A DNA stretch of 24,365 nt from a virus. The stretch lies in the IMG/VR virus record IMGVR_UViG_3300030085_005257, positions 1 through 24,365 of that record; one strand, 5' to 3'. The position numbers and the translations under genes are program-made. A model generated the notes under the pieces. That model was not told the origin of the DNA. It did not search any database and saw only the letters and a list, made by a program, of their open reading frames with translations. Positions 12,492-19,697 of the stretch are shown here, piece by piece. How positions within the stretch are numbered: position 1 is the first letter of the stretch; the number at the start of each line of letters is the position of its first letter.

Positions 12492-13055
12492 TTATGATAA
12501 TGTGTAAACAGCACTCATTCCAGTTGAATCAAATAATGTCTGCAGTTCTGCAAGTTCATCCGTAGAAAATGTAATTCCTGCAAGAATTCCAGTGATTGAT
12601 TCTTGTATTTTAATAGAATTGGCAAAACCTCTCTTTGCATCATCCAGAAGAGCAATAAATTCAGTAAGAAGAGTATTTGCTGCTAATGCTGAAGATGCTG
12701 CTGTCTTCATTGTAGTATATACATCAGTACTTAACAAATTAGTCCAAAAAGCATCATAGTTAACAGAAAATAGTTTTGTATCATCTGAAAGTTCTGTTGC
12801 ATCAAATACTCTTGTTTCACTATTCCATACATAGGAATTGCTGAAAAATGCTGCTCCATATGTTTCATAGGAAGGCATACTAACCTTTTTCCAACCAAGA
12901 GCAACTAATTCATCATCGGTTTTATCAGGAAGATCAGTTCTTAATGTATCTTCAGGATTATCTTTCCACTGATCTGGGAGCATTTGGGGAGCTGCTCCAT
13001 TAGGAGGACTCCACATACCTCTTGCTTCTGTAGCAGCAAAATCTGTATAAGCCAT
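12492..13055 (-). CDS. Possible tail-associated protein
   Basis: A 187-residue protein starting MAYTDFAATEARGMWSPPNG. Residues 35-57 (EDTLRTDLPDKTDDELVALG then WKK) contain the TDDEL..LGWKKV type of motif seen in phage tail-fibre-associated and assembly proteins. The following part is strand-rich and aromatic (YETYGAAFFSNSYVWNSETR), and the C-terminal 80 residues are Ala/Leu/Thr-rich and helical. It has its own late-type octamer upstream, and its reading frame differs in style from the enzymes around it. The tail connection is an inference from that short motif. It could instead be a chaperone for the adhesins. Confidence 0.6.
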   Translation of the reverse strand: MAYTDFAATEARGMWSPPNGAAPQMLPDQWKDNPEDTLRTDLPDKTDDELVALGWKKVSMPSYETYGAAFFSNSYVWNSETRVFDATELSDDTKLFSVNYDAFWTNLLSTDVYTTMKTAASSALAANTLLTEFIALLDDAKRGFANSIKIQESITGILAGITFSTDELAELQTLFDSTGMSAVYTLS

Positions 13056-13086
13056 GTTTGCGGGAGTTCTAGTTTATCCTTCGCTT

Positions 13087-13446
13087 TTATTTATGAATTT
13101 TTACCTCCCTATATGACGAATCAAATTTTTCATTGATTTCTTTTTTAATTGAAGATCTTTTATCATTATTAATATAAACATTTCTTGCAAGATTTACAAA
13201 AGAATCACTAAAATCCTTTGATTTTTCATGAACTCTTAATTCATCTTCTATTTTCCAAAGTTTTTGATTGACTTCTAAAAGCTGATCAAAATATTTAAAA
13301 TCAAAAACTTTATTTTCTTTTGCAATTTCAATAAGACTATCTAATTCTTTATGTACATATACATTATCTGTGTATAGGGACTTGATTTGAAGAATAGAAA
13401 TCTTATCAAGAAGTTCTCCAACAGAAATAGGAATTGTTATTTTCAA
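13087..13446 (-). CDS. DUF6165-type protein
   Basis: A 119-residue protein starting MKITIPISVGELLDKISILQ, then LWKIEDELRVHEKSKDF, ARNVYINNDKRSSIKKEINE and a final Ser-Tyr-Arg-Glu-Val. This matches the DUF6165 pattern as I remember it (IPIS.GEL.DK..IL..K; N..LW.IED.R; FV.LAR.VY..ND.R..IK..IN). The family is found beside surface-polysaccharide and glycosyltransferase genes, but its activity is unknown. The start is TTG, overlapping the upstream stop as TTGA. No closer ATG would preserve the conserved N-terminus. It is largely helical and probably a partner protein rather than an enzyme. Confidence 0.85.
   Translation of the reverse strand: MKITIPISVGELLDKISILQIKSLYTDNVYVHKELDSLIEIAKENKVFDFKYFDQLLEVNQKLWKIEDELRVHEKSKDFSDSFVNLARNVYINNDKRSSIKKEINEKFDSSYREVKIHK
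13088..13095 (-). promoter_or_regulatory. Late-type promoter octamer CATAAATA
   Basis: Minus-strand CATAAATA lies 32 bases before ATG 13055 and matches the T4 late promoter core (TATAAATA) at 7 of 8 positions. It overlaps the stop codon of the DUF6165-type gene, so the next unit starts within the previous one. Confidence 0.6.
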
Positions 13447-14210
13447 TTGTATAGCACTCCTTTGATTTCTTTTTGTTCTATAATCTTCCTATTAAACACA
13501 ATACGTAATAAAATTCTGGGATTATCTTTGGTAAATTCTTGAGTTATATTAGGAGAATGAAATAAATTTGCAGGATAAACAATTGCTTGATTGGGTTTGT
13601 ATTCTATCTCCTTAATTAATTTTATATGTGAATCTTGTTTGTTATTTAAAAAAGTTTTAAATTCATTTTTTGTTATTTGCACTTCACGGTAATAATCCAT
13701 CAACTCCTTTTTTTTATTTTTTAAATATTCTTCCCATTCTTCAAGTATTTCACTACTACAGTATTCTTGATTTTTATATGCAAAAAACTTTGTTGATACT
13801 GGAATGTCATTCAAGTTAACTAAACATATGTATTGTAGGATGTTTTTAAATTGAACTTGATCTATGTGTGGATATGAATTAGATAACGTCCATATTGGTT
13901 TTGATTCATGCTCGAAAAAGTAATTGCATGTCATTTTATAAGAATTTAAATCATCAATTATATTATTATCTACAGCATATTTTTCCACTAAAGATTTTCC
14001 AACCCAGTTAGGAAAAATACTTTCATATCCTGGTTTAGCATTTTCTTGATATGCAATACAATTCCATTTATCTGTGCCTACAAAAAATTTTTTTGCAGAC
14101 TTAAAATTTTCAAAAAAATTATCAATCAATGTGATATTATCAGTTATTTTTGTATAACTTTCACATTTAGGTTTGCAAGATTTATTATAAAATTCGTTTA
14201 ATGTCTTCAT
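13443..14210 (-). CDS. 2-oxoglutarate/Fe(II) oxygenase-like protein (DUF6445-like)
   Basis: A 255-residue protein starting MKTLNEFYNKSCKPKCESYT. SYPHIDQVQFKNILQYICL contains H115-I-D117. After a roughly 60-residue charged insertion (EEWEEYLKNKKKELMDYYRE), EYKPNQAIVYPANLFHSPNI gives H218, and DNPRILLRIVFN gives R232 or R236. The layout (PH.D.....YI.LV, then F.Y, then P.LFHS) recalls the DUF6445 proteins often linked with glycan or natural-product clusters. The DNA is notably A/T-rich. Its stop overlaps the start of the DUF6165-type gene, so the two are co-translated. Confidence 0.8.
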   Translation of the reverse strand: MKTLNEFYNKSCKPKCESYTKITDNITLIDNFFENFKSAKKFFVGTDKWNCIAYQENAKPGYESIFPNWVGKSLVEKYAVDNNIIDDLNSYKMTCNYFFEHESKPIWTLSNSYPHIDQVQFKNILQYICLVNLNDIPVSTKFFAYKNQEYCSSEILEEWEEYLKNKKKELMDYYREVQITKNEFKTFLNNKQDSHIKLIKEIEYKPNQAIVYPANLFHSPNITQEFTKDNPRILLRIVFNRKIIEQKEIKGVLYN

Positions 14211-14231
14211 TTTATTTGTGAAGTGTTATTT

Positions 14232-15230
14232 TCAATTATAAAATACCTTGCTATTTTTATTCTTCGGCGATTTTTCTTCAATATTTGCTACAATTTCGCT
14301 AGGCGATAATGCTTGTGATTTTCCTTCAATATTTTCTATAATTTCGCGATATGCTTTTTCTATTTCTTCTTGAGTAAAGTCAATTCTTGGTTCATTTAAT
14401 CTTGATGCCATATGCGATTGAAATCCAGATATTCTCATGTTATCAGGATAGAAAGGAACATCTCTTTCAATTATATGAAAATCATCATAAGTCGTATTAG
14501 TTTTATGAGTTCCTGCAATCATAACAGACGCTTTTTTATCAAATGCTTTACACATATGTTGTCCGCAACTATCACAACCAATAAAGTAATCTGCTGCTCC
14601 TATAATTGCAGCCCAAGATCTTAAATCCGGATCTGGATCTGGTTTATATGTTCTAACATCATGAAAGTCTTTTGCTCCCATGTAAATTAGATTATAATTC
14701 TTTGAAAGATTATCAATAAAATAATCTAACATTTTTTGGGGCATTGATCTCAAACTATCATCAAAAATTCCAGATGGATGTGGTGTTGCTGTAGATCCAT
14801 ATGGTTGTATGACAATTGTTTTCCCCTTGGGATGCTTTTTCTTTGATCTTTTAATAATATCATATGCATTTCTTTTTTCTTGCATTGATAAGTTAAGTTG
14901 CATCGGTGGCAAGTCACTATGATCTTCTGAATCATTGATACAAACATCAAATGCTTCTCTCAGTGAAATTTCGTTTCGATAGTATGCAGGGAGGCGATAA
15001 GGTTCTGGTGAGATAACTCTATATGCTTTCCAAAACAAATTAAACGTACCTTTTGCTTCAGGACTAAATGTTCTTTCTTGCAGTTCTGGAAATCCCCATG
15101 TTATAAATTCCCATCCAGGAATTGTTATATACCATTCTTCATCGGGGTGATTTTTATGATATTTTAAAAGTGCTGGAATTGCTGTGATAATTCGTCCAAG
15201 TCCACCGTCTAATGATATGATTGTAGTCAT
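14232..15230 (-). CDS. GT9 (heptosyltransferase-type) glycosyltransferase
   Basis: A 332-residue protein starting MTTIISLDGGLGRIITAIPA. The G-rich loop GGLGRIITAIPALL (9-22) and the C-terminal half with IVIQPYGS (139-146), LIYMGAKD (181-188) and IGAADYFIGCDSCGQHMCKA (210-229) followed by A-S-V-M-I-A-G are the hallmarks of family 9, GT-B fold transferases. Those move ADP-heptose or similar nucleotide sugars onto LPS core or protein acceptors. In the phage it may glycosylate a structural protein or change host LPS. The last 50 residues are an extra charged tail with a duplicated element, beyond the usual fold. It overlaps its upstream neighbour as ATGA. Confidence 0.85.
   Translation of the reverse strand: MTTIISLDGGLGRIITAIPALLKYHKNHPDEEWYITIPGWEFITWGFPELQERTFSPEAKGTFNLFWKAYRVISPEPYRLPAYYRNEISLREAFDVCINDSEDHSDLPPMQLNLSMQEKRNAYDIIKRSKKKHPKGKTIVIQPYGSTATPHPSGIFDDSLRSMPQKMLDYFIDNLSKNYNLIYMGAKDFHDVRTYKPDPDPDLRSWAAIIGAADYFIGCDSCGQHMCKAFDKKASVMIAGTHKTNTTYDDFHIIERDVPFYPDNMRISGFQSHMASRLNEPRIDFTQEEIEKAYREIIENIEGKSQALSPSEIVANIEEKSPKNKNSKVFYN
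14269..14348 (-). repeat. In-frame tandem repeat in GT9 tail, 48-bp period
   Basis: Two copies of about 32 bases (14269-14300 and 14317-14348) start 48 bases apart, exactly 16 codons. They encode EIIENIEGKS and EIVANIEEKS near the C-terminus of the glycosyltransferase. The pattern suggests slippage or a duplicated docking peptide. Confidence 0.7.
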
Positions 15231-15997
15231 TTATAATTTAGAGATACTGATTGTTTTTGTTTTTTGTCCTCATATGATCTATTCATAACTTGTTTCCAAT
15301 CTATGATAGGACTTAAATGATTAAAATCGCAGTGTGTGCTCCAGCCAGGTATTGATGATATTAAAAATCTTTCACGATCTTTCAGTTCATAAAACTTGTC
15401 ATAGTCTTTAGAGAAATGAAATCCATCTTCTTCTTTGATAGCTTTTTCTGATGAATATTTTTTATGAATATCCAGATCTTCTAAAAGAGTTTTATATCTG
15501 CAGGCATAAGTATTTGTTGTTGCGGGAGTTGCTCTCCAATGAGTGCTTTTAGTGAAAAATATTTCACTTAAAAATCCTTTACCAATAAAAAAATCAAAAT
15601 CATATAAGGTTACATATGAAGAATTGATTGTAAATCCTTCTAATAATATATCACACCAACCAGGACGATGTAGATAATCATCTTCTAAAAAGTAAATGAT
15701 TTGATCATCATCAAAGTTTCTTGACTGTACGTGATCAAGAGTTGAAAGAAAACTTTCACATTCACTTCCGTGATTGACTATCTTAACATTTTTTTCCTGT
15801 GCAAGAAATGTTTTATCAATACCTCCATAAAACTCATCATAGATAATTGTATAGTTTACAAGATCAGGATCTAAGGTATTTTTAAAATTTTCAAATACTT
15901 TAATTTTGTTAAACCACTCAGGCCTTGTGCGATCTGGAAGTTCTTGTAGTTTTGAATAGTAACAATGTCTTAAAAAGACTTCAATTGGTTTTTTCAT
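15227..15997 (-). CDS. GT-A-type glycosyltransferase-like protein
   Basis: A 256-residue protein starting MKKPIEVFLRHCYYSKLQEL. YFLEDDYLHRPGWCDILLEG (102-121) contains an EDD metal/nucleotide-sugar motif after a hydrophobic strand, as in family 2-type GT-A transferases. YTIIYDEFYGG (49-59) and VKIVNHGSECESFLSTLDHV (71-90) fit the N-terminal Rossmann-like half. The same EDDYLH occurs in the protein at 18277-19092, so the two are related, although the rest differs. ATGA overlaps link it to its neighbours on both sides. Donor and acceptor are unknown. Confidence 0.78.
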   Translation of the reverse strand: MKKPIEVFLRHCYYSKLQELPDRTRPEWFNKIKVFENFKNTLDPDLVNYTIIYDEFYGGIDKTFLAQEKNVKIVNHGSECESFLSTLDHVQSRNFDDDQIIYFLEDDYLHRPGWCDILLEGFTINSSYVTLYDFDFFIGKGFLSEIFFTKSTHWRATPATTNTYACRYKTLLEDLDIHKKYSSEKAIKEEDGFHFSKDYDKFYELKDRERFLISSIPGWSTHCDFNHLSPIIDWKQVMNRSYEDKKQKQSVSLNYK

Positions 15998-16614
15998 TGA
16001 TAAGTAATTTTATTTTCTTTTTTAAATTCAGATGATACTCGTGTTCCCAATCCCATCATAGGCCTTTTGTCATATTTATGATCTGCATAAGGCCCTTTTG
16101 CATTTACATAATGAAGAAAACATTGCATTTGCATTTCTCCTTGATATAGATCTCTCCAATGTTCTAGTTCGCATCCAGAATATACACACATATCGCCAGG
16201 ATTTAACTTGATTACTTTATCCTCTCCATGTCTATCTTTAATGTGAAAATCCCAAATATCAGTGCTATCTATACATAAAGTTGTTGAATATTCACAACTA
16301 GGCCTATCTATATGTGGTTTAAGAATTGCACCTTTATAATAAATTCTGGCATAAGTGTAAGTTGGAATTAATTTAAAATTTGTGATTTCTGACATTCGAT
16401 CATTTAAATTAATTGCAAGAGATTCAAAAAATGGAGCACCATAAACGCTGAAACTATTCGGCGATTGAGGATCACCAAAAGCAAAATTATTTGTTTCACC
16501 TGTTTTAAAAAAATGTAAATCTCTCTTTATTTGAAATTCAGTTTTTAAATGACATAACAGATCTTTTGTGATTACACTCCTAACAACTTCGTATCCATTT
16601 TTAGAAAACGACAT
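15994..16614 (-). CDS. 2-oxoglutarate/Fe(II) oxygenase
   Basis: A 206-residue protein starting MSFSKNGYEVVRSVITKDLL. YARIYYKGAILKPHIDRPSC holds H101-I-D103, and GCELEHWRDLYQGEMQMQCF gives H152. Either R154 or another basic residue holds 2-oxoglutarate. KGxxLxPHxDRPxCEYS with a later ExHWR is a pattern common among phage and bacterial hydroxylases of this size. It starts four bases after the previous stop and overlaps the next gene as ATGA. Its position between a prolyl-hydroxylase-like enzyme and a glycosyltransferase suggests hydroxylation followed by glycosylation of one target. Confidence 0.88.
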   Translation of the reverse strand: MSFSKNGYEVVRSVITKDLLCHLKTEFQIKRDLHFFKTGETNNFAFGDPQSPNSFSVYGAPFFESLAINLNDRMSEITNFKLIPTYTYARIYYKGAILKPHIDRPSCEYSTTLCIDSTDIWDFHIKDRHGEDKVIKLNPGDMCVYSGCELEHWRDLYQGEMQMQCFLHYVNAKGPYADHKYDKRPMMGLGTRVSSEFKKENKITYQ

Positions 16615-16618
16615 ATTT

Positions 16619-17263
16619 CTATCTCAAATTAGGGCCTTGCACCCAACTTACCAATGAATGCCTTACACCTTTAGTAACTGATGTTACTTCATGAAGAATG
16701 TCAGATTCAAAAAATACAATTGTACCTTTTGATTTTGGTGCTTTTTTTTCTTTTTCATCAATATAAAAAATTAATTCTCCACCTTCATATTCATTTTCAT
16801 CTGTTAGTTGTATAGTAAAGGATAGTTTTCTAATATCAACATAATTATCTAAAGATTTTTTTGATCCACAATCACGATGCTTTGTATAAAATCCTCTTTT
16901 TTCTTCAGTATATTCTGAAAATTGTAAATCTTCTACAAATTTTAATTGCAAATCAAAATTTTTACCATTTACATCAATTATCTCATCAATAATTTTTTTA
17001 AATAACCAATTCGTATTTTCATTAAGTGTAAACCATTTTATATCAGTAATTCTTTTTCTAGGAACAACACCTATATTTGGATCTTTTATGTGATAATCTA
17101 ATGTAAATTCTTTTTTTTCATTTTCTTCTTGTCCTCCAACTTTTGCATCTTGTAATGTAAGTGTCTTTGCATATGTTTTAATTTTTTCAATTTCATCATT
17201 AGTTAAAAAATTATCCACCCAATAAACTGGGTAGTATTCTTTTTTAGATCTCAATAAATTCAT
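16619..17263 (-). CDS. Prolyl 4-hydroxylase-like 2-oxoglutarate/Fe(II) oxygenase
   Basis: A 214-residue protein starting MNLLRSKKEYYPVYWVDNFL. FYTKHRDCGS holds H129-R-D131, then KLSFTIQLTDENEYEGGELI, then KGTIVFFESDILHEVTSVTK with H191, and GVRHSLVSWV with R201. The run L..P.EY.GGEL.F....K..G....F.S...HEV..V..G.R.S...W is the P4H/PKHD-type pattern, so a protein side chain is a plausible substrate. It is A/T-rich and overlaps the preceding small gene as ATGA. This is the most confidently placed hydroxylase of the set. Confidence 0.92.
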   Translation of the reverse strand: MNLLRSKKEYYPVYWVDNFLTNDEIEKIKTYAKTLTLQDAKVGGQEENEKKEFTLDYHIKDPNIGVVPRKRITDIKWFTLNENTNWLFKKIIDEIIDVNGKNFDLQLKFVEDLQFSEYTEEKRGFYTKHRDCGSKKSLDNYVDIRKLSFTIQLTDENEYEGGELIFYIDEKEKKAPKSKGTIVFFESDILHEVTSVTKGVRHSLVSWVQGPNLR

Positions 17264-17544
17264 ACATTTTCCTCTTCATCAAGTAATTTTTTTGCCTCTC
17301 TTTCTATCTCATGATAATGCAATTCTGCAATCCCTTCATCTCCAATTTTTTGACGCAATTTCATATAACCTTTTGGGACGCACTCCAGTTTAAAAAACTG
17401 TCCAACCTCTTCCCAAACAGGATTATCGGTTTGAAGTCTAATATCCAACAAGTCTAAAATTTTCTTAACATCATCAAGTGTTTCTAATTCATCAACACTA
17501 AGTTTAAATCTTCTAACTTTTGGATGATTTGCTGCTTCGCTCAT
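17260..17544 (-). CDS. Hypothetical protein, 94 residues
   Basis: The protein starts MSEAANHPKVRRFKLSVDEL. ATG 17544 is chosen over a TTG at 17556, because GAG lies at a suitable distance before it and the short extension adds nothing. It has an N-terminal basic strand (VRRFKLSV), a helix (ELETLDDVKKILDLLDIRLQ) and an acidic C-terminal helix (EIEREAKKLLDEEENV). There is no catalytic motif, and it may be a partner of the hydroxylase that follows with an ATGA overlap. A late-type octamer lies 28 bases upstream, making it the first gene of its unit. The function is unknown. Confidence 0.75.
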   Translation of the reverse strand: MSEAANHPKVRRFKLSVDELETLDDVKKILDLLDIRLQTDNPVWEEVGQFFKLECVPKGYMKLRQKIGDEGIAELHYHEIEREAKKLLDEEENV

Positions 17545-17572
17545 AATTAATCTCAATTTATTAATCTTGGTG

Positions 17573-17580
17573 TATTTATT
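17573..17580 (-). promoter_or_regulatory. Late-type promoter octamer AATAAATA
   Basis: Minus-strand AATAAATA, 28 bases before ATG 17544, differs from the T4 late core TATAAATA only at the first base. It overlaps the last codons and stop of the upstream gene (17576-18280). Confidence 0.65.
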
Positions 17581-18280
17581 CTTTTATGAGAACACCTGCC
17601 GGAGCCCAATATCCTTCAACTCCCATGACACCGATTGTCTTAACAATTTTTTTCTTCAAATGCTTGTAAAGTAAATGTTCGATATCAGCTTGCTTTCTTG
17701 TTTTTGATGCGTATAAAACATCTTTTTTCATTTTACCAAATGTTTTAATGATTTCTGACAATAAACTACTATCAAAACTCCAACATCGTGTCATATATTG
17801 CATCATTGTTGCTTTTACATCAGATCTATAAATGCAATCACTTAAACGCGGTTGAAGTATGACAACTTTATCCTTTGCTTCAAGATGTGTTGAATAATTA
17901 AACTTTGAATTTAATTTATACCTACCACTAATTTTAAAAATTCTCTCATAAGAACCTGTCATATTTTTTAAATATTCTTCTATTTTCATAATTTCTAATA
18001 TTGCTTTTGCAATTATACCTGGATTAATATCATCACAGGTTGTTAGAAATTCATGAAGATGATATTGTATCTCTTCATGATTTGCATAATTGATAACTTC
18101 GCAGTCAAACATATCATTATCTACAGATTTATTACCACCATCAATGATGACAACAGATGAATCTGGAGCATGAGTTTTTATCGATTCTAATGTTTCTCTT
18201 GTTTGTTCAATACGATCTTTTGTAACACATTCCCCATAATCAGTGTGTATTGCAGAGGTTACTATGAAGAGTGAAGTCAT
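17576..18280 (-). CDS. Possible glycosyltransferase
   Basis: A 234-residue protein starting MTSLFIVTSAIHTDYGECVT. An N-terminal Rossmann-like strand is followed by RIEQTRETLESIKTHAPDSS then VVIIDGG, the opening of many nucleotide-sugar transferases. RIFKISGRYKLNSKFNYSTH (113-132) resembles the FK.SGRY.L motif of WavE-like LPS biosynthesis proteins. No DxD motif is obvious, so the assignment is tentative. It overlaps the neighbouring EDDYLH transferase as ATGA. Its stop overlaps a late-type octamer, so the transcription unit probably ends or is re-started here. Confidence 0.6.
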   Translation of the reverse strand: MTSLFIVTSAIHTDYGECVTKDRIEQTRETLESIKTHAPDSSVVIIDGGNKSVDNDMFDCEVINYANHEEIQYHLHEFLTTCDDINPGIIAKAILEIMKIEEYLKNMTGSYERIFKISGRYKLNSKFNYSTHLEAKDKVVILQPRLSDCIYRSDVKATMMQYMTRCWSFDSSLLSEIIKTFGKMKKDVLYASKTRKQADIEHLLYKHLKKKIVKTIGVMGVEGYWAPAGVLIKE

Positions 18281-19092
18281 TGATATTGAAATGTATTTCT
18301 TATTTTCGTGTACTTATTCCACCAACTCATGTGATCAATATGAGGATCTTTTTGCTTCTCAAATTGAACATGCAAAGCTAATGATGGAATAGGATTCACT
18401 CTCACCACATGATGTTCCCATATATCACTAATAGTATTTCCTTCATGAACTAATTCATCTATAGGATCAATCCCATTCCAAGGAGTATATTGTGATGCTA
18501 ATTTTTCAAAAGTTGGCCAATAATCTTGAAAAACTTTAGGAGTAGTCATCATAGTGAAAGTAGTCCATATGCCCTCTTTCCAGTGCCTTTTAGGCGTTCT
18601 AAACACTCTTCCAGGAAATACATACCCATACTCATAATCTTCTACATTATCGAATGGATAAATGCACAATTCCTTGGATATGTGATAATATTCTTTTAAA
18701 TATTTGTAGGTACTCAACATTTCTTGCAGTGCTTCAGTGCAATGTAAGTAATCGTCCTCTACAGAATAAACTAAATCTGCAGAGGAATTTTTACAATGTT
18801 CAAATTGTTTTAAACCACTGTGGTGAAATCCAGGAATTTTTAGATCAATAATTTGATAAGAGTGTTTTGAGTATGAAAATGCATCATGAATTTTTTTAAT
18901 ACAATCTTCTGTACATCTATCATTTAAAATAACGAAATTTATTTCTACACTTTTAGCAAAGTTTGCAGAATTAATCAAAGAAGTTAAACATCCTACTATC
19001 AAATCTTTTTTGGGAACATCAATATATCTTGGTTTTCCATTACCATGAATATTTTGTCCATCGTGAATTCTAATAATAATATCAAGTTTCAT
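18277..19092 (-). CDS. GT-A-type glycosyltransferase-like protein
   Basis: A 271-residue protein starting MKLDIIIRIHDGQNIHGNGK. After INFVILNDRCTEDCIKKIHD (51-70), ADLVYSVEDDYLHCTEALQE (105-124) carries the EDD metal/nucleotide-sugar site, followed by aromatic segments (RHWKEGIWTTFTMMTTPKVF) and a C-terminal His/Trp-rich part (HIDHMSWWNKYTK). The opening DIIIRIHDG and NDRC resemble family 2 transferases. It shares EDDYLH with the protein at 15227-15997. ATGA overlaps join it to the genes on both sides. Donor and acceptor are unknown. Confidence 0.78.
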   Translation of the reverse strand: MKLDIIIRIHDGQNIHGNGKPRYIDVPKKDLIVGCLTSLINSANFAKSVEINFVILNDRCTEDCIKKIHDAFSYSKHSYQIIDLKIPGFHHSGLKQFEHCKNSSADLVYSVEDDYLHCTEALQEMLSTYKYLKEYYHISKELCIYPFDNVEDYEYGYVFPGRVFRTPKRHWKEGIWTTFTMMTTPKVFQDYWPTFEKLASQYTPWNGIDPIDELVHEGNTISDIWEHHVVRVNPIPSLALHVQFEKQKDPHIDHMSWWNKYTKIRNTFQYQ

Positions 19093-19697
19093 GAGTACTC
19101 AAATAATGATTGTTTTTTATAATTAAAGTTTTTATAATCAATATTATAAATTTCATATAACTTCATTTTGGAATTTTTTGAAAGTTGTATTACTTTATCA
19201 TCTTCTATTTTAGATGAGTTTAGTTTTTGAATATTTTCTATACTAATCTTACTTAAATCTTCTTGTAAGTTTTCAAATCTTACATAATAATCTATTTCTA
19301 TTTCATTACTTTTATTTAAAATTATAAAGGTTTGAGGAATATTCCAACGATTAAATTCTTTGGAATTTTTATAGAGATATGATGTATATTCATTAATGTC
19401 CATTTTATTACATAGTTCATAATGAGTATGTTTTTCTAATCCCTCTTCTCCTGTTGCAGAGAACCACCCACTTTCTTTCATTCTTGCAAATTTATATGCA
19501 GAGATAAATCTATCAATCGGATCACGAATCACTGTAAACTTTTTGTACTTATCCCAATATTCACTATAGTATTCTTTATATTCTTCAATAGTTTTATCCA
19601 TGTACATATTCTCAACTCCCATTGCTTTAATGACAGAAGTCCCCGCATTTTTGGGAATATGAATGAATATTAACCTTCTTTCGTGGCAGATTGTCAT
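19089..19697 (-). CDS. Sulfotransferase (Sulfotransfer_2-like)
   Basis: A 202-residue protein starting MTICHERRLIFIHIPKNAGT. FIHIPKNAGTSVIKAMG (11-27) is the 5'-phosphosulfate loop for PAPS, and FTVIRDPIDRFISAYKFARM (54-73) carries the Arg and Ser of the 3'-phosphate site. This is the pattern of Golgi-type carbohydrate sulfotransferases and their bacterial and phage relatives, so the acceptor is probably a sugar. PAPS would come from the host. The C-terminal third is Asn/Lys-rich and variable. It overlaps the carbamoyltransferase stop as ATGA and is not closely related to the sulfotransferase at 21232-22038. Confidence 0.9.
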   Translation of the reverse strand: MTICHERRLIFIHIPKNAGTSVIKAMGVENMYMDKTIEEYKEYYSEYWDKYKKFTVIRDPIDRFISAYKFARMKESGWFSATGEEGLEKHTHYELCNKMDINEYTSYLYKNSKEFNRWNIPQTFIILNKSNEIEIDYYVRFENLQEDLSKISIENIQKLNSSKIEDDKVIQLSKNSKMKLYEIYNIDYKNFNYKKQSLFEYS

